A DNA stretch of 34,054 nucleotides from Okeania hirsuta (GTDB taxonomy: Bacteria > Cyanobacteriota > Cyanobacteriia > Cyanobacteriales > Microcoleaceae). Shown piece by piece: positions 32,304 through 34,054 of the stretch. The notes under the pieces were generated by a model, which saw only the letters and a list, made by a program, of their open reading frames with translations, was not told the origin of the DNA and did not search any database. A program made the position numbers and the translations under genes. The stretch's first letter is position 1; each line of letters opens with the position of its first letter. The stretch is from NCBI RefSeq assembly GCF_003838195.1, contig NZ_RCBY01000066.1:1-34054 (forward strand), read 5' to 3'.

Positions 32304-32622
32304 GTTACTGAGGTAAAGTTGTTTTTCTTGTTTTCTATTCCTTACTCCCTACTCCCTACTCCCTATCTAGATAAAAGCGCCAAATAATTAAGCTAGTCGC
32401 AATTAGAGGCACAATAAAAATTAGGATAAAGTTGATAATGTTCATATAGCAATCAGGAATGAGTTGTGAGAATTGAGATGTTCCTTAAAAGTATAGAATA
32501 TAGCAATTATTATATTCATATGATATGTTTTTTCTTCTTCTCTGTTCCCTGTTCCCTGTTCCCTAAAAGTTTTCAATATCTAACAACTCAAATCATATTG
32601 CTATAGTTATTAACTGAAATGT
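32194..32622 (-). repeat. Duplicated 5' end of the serine hydrolase gene
   Basis: The 96 bp at 32194-32289 (coding for the membrane helix and leader) recur at 32366-32446 plus 32604-32622, the second copy being split by a miniature element. The second copy keeps ATG and the MNIINFILI codons but has no downstream gene. A CTCCCTA heptamer tract (32339-32365) lies at the junction. Confidence 0.92.
32447..32603. mobile_element. 157-bp miniature element with TA target duplication
   Basis: Ends TAGCAATCAGGAATGAGTTGT and, reversed from the right, TAGCAATATGATTTGAGTTG; TA flanks both sides (32445-32446 and 32604-32605). The undisrupted sequence TTCATAGTTATTAACTGAAA survives in the other duplicate at 32270, giving an exact empty site. 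It carries a GTTCCCT heptamer tract inside. TA duplication points to an IS630/Tc1-type mover. Confidence 0.9.
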
Positions 32623-32659
32623 AGATAGAGATACTTCTGAAGTAAGGTTAAGGGTTTTC

Positions 32660-32700
32660 CTCCGGAATGCTCCGCAAATATGTCGGCGACAGCCGAAAAC
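32660..32700. repeat. GC-rich dispersed hairpin, copy 3
   Basis: CGGAATGCTCCGCAAATATG with CGGA-atgc-TCCG folding, followed by TGTCGGCGACA, itself a palindrome. Same family as 3593-3630. Confidence 0.6.
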
Positions 32701-32747
32701 GTTATTCATGTTATCATCGGTGGATAAAATTGACTAGGGATTAACAA

Positions 32748-32858
32748 ATGCCGGATGATTTAGTACCATTTCTTATCGGTATAAGTATTTTGATTTTTTA
32801 TCTAGTATTCTCAGCTATGACTGAAATGGGAACAAAATGGTTTGATAGGAAAAAATGA
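32748..32858 (+). CDS. 36-residue single-helix membrane peptide
   Basis: ATG at 32748 opens a frame of 36 codons ending in TGA 32856-32858. It has an acidic start (MPDDL), one hydrophobic helix (VPFLIGISILIFYLVFSA) and a basic tail (KWFDRKK), a convincing small membrane protein. Its stop overlaps the ATG of the Uma2 gene as ATGA, the typical sign of translational coupling. I do not recognise the family. The overlap and protein-like composition favour a real gene, although its short length keeps this tentative. Confidence 0.5.
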   Translation: MPDDLVPFLIGISILIFYLVFSAMTEMGTKWFDRKK

Positions 32859-33478
32859 TTAATACTGTTGCTCTAACTCTTCCTGAAAAAAGAATTGTTT
32901 TCTATAACTTGAATTGGCATAAATACCAAAAAATTCTTGAAGCTCTGGGAGAAAATCGCAATGCCAGAATTATATATGACCAAGGAATATTGGAAATTAC
33001 TATGCCTCTGGAAGAACATGAATTTGCTAGAGAAATAATTGGTTTATTTATCAGAATTTTAGTTTTTGAAATGGGTTTAAAAATTAAAACTTTAGGTTCG
33101 ACGACTTTGAATTATCCACAGTTAGACAGAGGTGCAGAACCTGACAATTGTTATTACATTCAAAATCAATCAAAGGTGGCAGGAAAAAAAATTGATTTAA
33201 CTGAAGATCCTCCGCCTGATTTAGTAGTAGAAGTTGATATTACTCATACCGATATTAATAAAGTTAATCTTTATGCGAGCATGGGAATCTCAGAATTTTG
33301 GCGTTATAACGGAGAAGTTTTACTAATTTATAAACTGCAAAATCAAAAATATGTTGAAGTTGAAACTAGCCCTACATTTCCTAAGATTTAAAAAGCAATA
33401 TTTTATGAGTTTATTGAACAATCAAAACTAGATGAAGTAGAAGCAGAAAAAAAATTAAGAGCTGATTTAAGTAATTAA
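32855..33478 (+). pseudogene. Uma2-family (DUF820) protein, truncated by a stop near the C-terminus
   Basis: The open frame 32855-33391 encodes 178 residues, starting LTLPEKRIVFYNLNWHKYQ and containing the core PPPDLVVEVDITHTD and YASMGISEFWRYNGEV segments of the PD-(D/E)xK-like Uma2 family. After the TAA at 33389-33391 the same frame continues for 28 sense codons (AIFYEFIEQSKLDEVEAEKK...) to a TAA at 33476-33478, matching the usual C-terminal helix of the family. The presumed nuclease core is intact, so the shorter protein may still fold. The start overlaps the small membrane peptide gene by 4 bp. Confidence 0.75.
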
Positions 33479-33498
33479 TAATTAATAATTAATAATGA
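33474..33498. repeat. Heptanucleotide repeat (TAATTAA)n
   Basis: About three units of a 7-bp repeat overlap the end of the Uma2 frame. Confidence 0.7.
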
Positions 33499-33502
33499 CT
33501 AA

Positions 33503-33638
33503 TTAGGTAGGTGAGCAGAAATAAACACAATATTAGAGGGCGGGTTTTTAGCACTCGAGCGTGCTTAAGTCAAAGCTTTCGTTTTGGTTAAATCCGCTCA
33601 TACAATTTTTTTAACGTTTAATTAGACTTACCTACTTA
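33503..33638. mobile_element. Candidate miniature inverted-repeat element
   Basis: TTAGGTAGGTGAG near the left end and, reversed from the right, TTAAGTAGGTAAG match at 11 of 13 positions, and TA can be read at both borders. The inside is more GC-rich (GAGGGCGGG, GCACTCGAGCGTGC, the latter a palindrome) and has no coding frame. Confidence 0.5.
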
Positions 33639-34054
33639 ATAATTACCGAAAAATCGTGGTCTAAAGCCTCCCTTTTTAAGGGGATAAAAAAAGAAAATAC
33701 GGAATTTTCTTGCTTCCTTATTACAGAGGCGCTGTTAACTGATAACTGAAATTACCTCTCCTAAAAACTGATAGGACTGGCGAACAGGATTTTTTTTGTT
33801 TTAAAGAAGAGGCTTTAAACCTTAATTATTCGGTAACTGAAAGAAGGTAAAAGTTATAACAGGGAACACTTAATTGGGAACAGCGGAAAAAACATTATCT
33901 AGTCTAAGATTCATCATTCATCATCAGCATAAATCCTAACAGCTTTGGCTATTGCTATATCTGAGATTTAAAATTTAAAACTTGAAGCTAGTGGGAATTA
34001 GTTGTTAATTGAAAAAAAGTAAAAATTATCTAAAATTTAAAATTTAAAACTTGA
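33639..34054. other. Non-coding stretch to the window end
   Basis: No gene seen. Contains CCTCCCTTTTTAAGGGG (33667-33683), similar to the palindrome near 26156, and a pair of AATTTAAAACTTGA direct repeats (33967 and 34041) separated by about 74 bp. Confidence 0.5.

Noticed and set aside
6360-33478. Reassigned TAA codon, given several in-frame TAA codons in readable frames
   Set aside because: rplI, dnaB and other intact genes end at ordinary stops including TAA, and the affected genes also carry frameshifts, deletions or missing starts; decay explains them better.
1-34054. tRNA or rRNA genes
   Set aside because: No cloverleaf arrangement, T-loop GTTCRANNC context or rRNA segment was recognised on either strand by eye; a covariance-model search would be decisive.

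Overview
The window looks like chromosome of a filamentous, probably marine, non-heterocystous cyanobacterium close to Trichodesmium or its relatives. Reasons: AT-rich DNA with long non-coding stretches, nine copies of the cyanobacterial octamer GCGATCGC, many 7-bp short tandem repeats, a DnaB helicase split by two inteins, the nblS-type histidine kinase near purD, and a set of betaine-type solute-binding lipoproteins. The genus is inferred from these traits, not proven.

Layout. 1-2.7 kb: a membrane-anchored GTPase and a ParE-type toxin-antitoxin pair. 2.7-6.3 kb: a long non-coding stretch, thrS on the minus strand, and directly upstream of thrS an array of four 134-bp repeats arranged as a duplicated dimer. 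6.3-11.6 kb: four copies of one substrate-binding lipoprotein gene, all on the minus strand; two are intact and two are wrecks, one carrying a 140-bp inserted element with a 3-bp target duplication. A dead IS4-type transposase lies among them. 11.8-16.3 kb: rplI then dnaB, whose promoter and first codons are tandemly duplicated. Its first intein contains 84/77/84-residue in-frame tandem repeats and its second is a mini-intein. 16.8-19.5 kb: a NACHT NTPase with a small membrane partner; the upstream part of the NACHT reading frame is broken by a stop and a frameshift. 19.6-20.8 kb: miniature elements and an Uma2-family gene killed by one nonsense codon at the expected catalytic Glu. 20.8-22.6 kb: FKBP isomerase, a phasin-like coiled-coil protein and a small Cys-rich membrane protein. 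22.6-27.6 kb: an array of decayed copies of the 3' end of nblS, then nblS and purD, all minus strand. 27.9-30.1 kb: a small unknown protein and a zinc-ribbon/kinase/FGE (C-type-lectin fold) fusion whose C-terminus resembles a diversity-generating retroelement target. 31-33.5 kb: a serine hydrolase with a duplicated 5' end, a miniature element whose empty site is also in the window, and a 36-residue membrane peptide overlapping a second truncated Uma2 gene.

Two themes tie the region together. Housekeeping genes (thrS, rplI, dnaB, nblS, purD) sit among recent tandem duplications that repeatedly copy the edges of genes: the thrS leader, the dnaB start, the nblS end and the hydrolase start. Accessory genes are decaying through single in-frame stop codons. 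The most notable signals are the internal repeat expansion in the DnaB intein, the Cys4 motif shared by the NblS PAS region and the nearby small zinc-ribbon protein, and the candidate hypervariable kinase-FGE protein.
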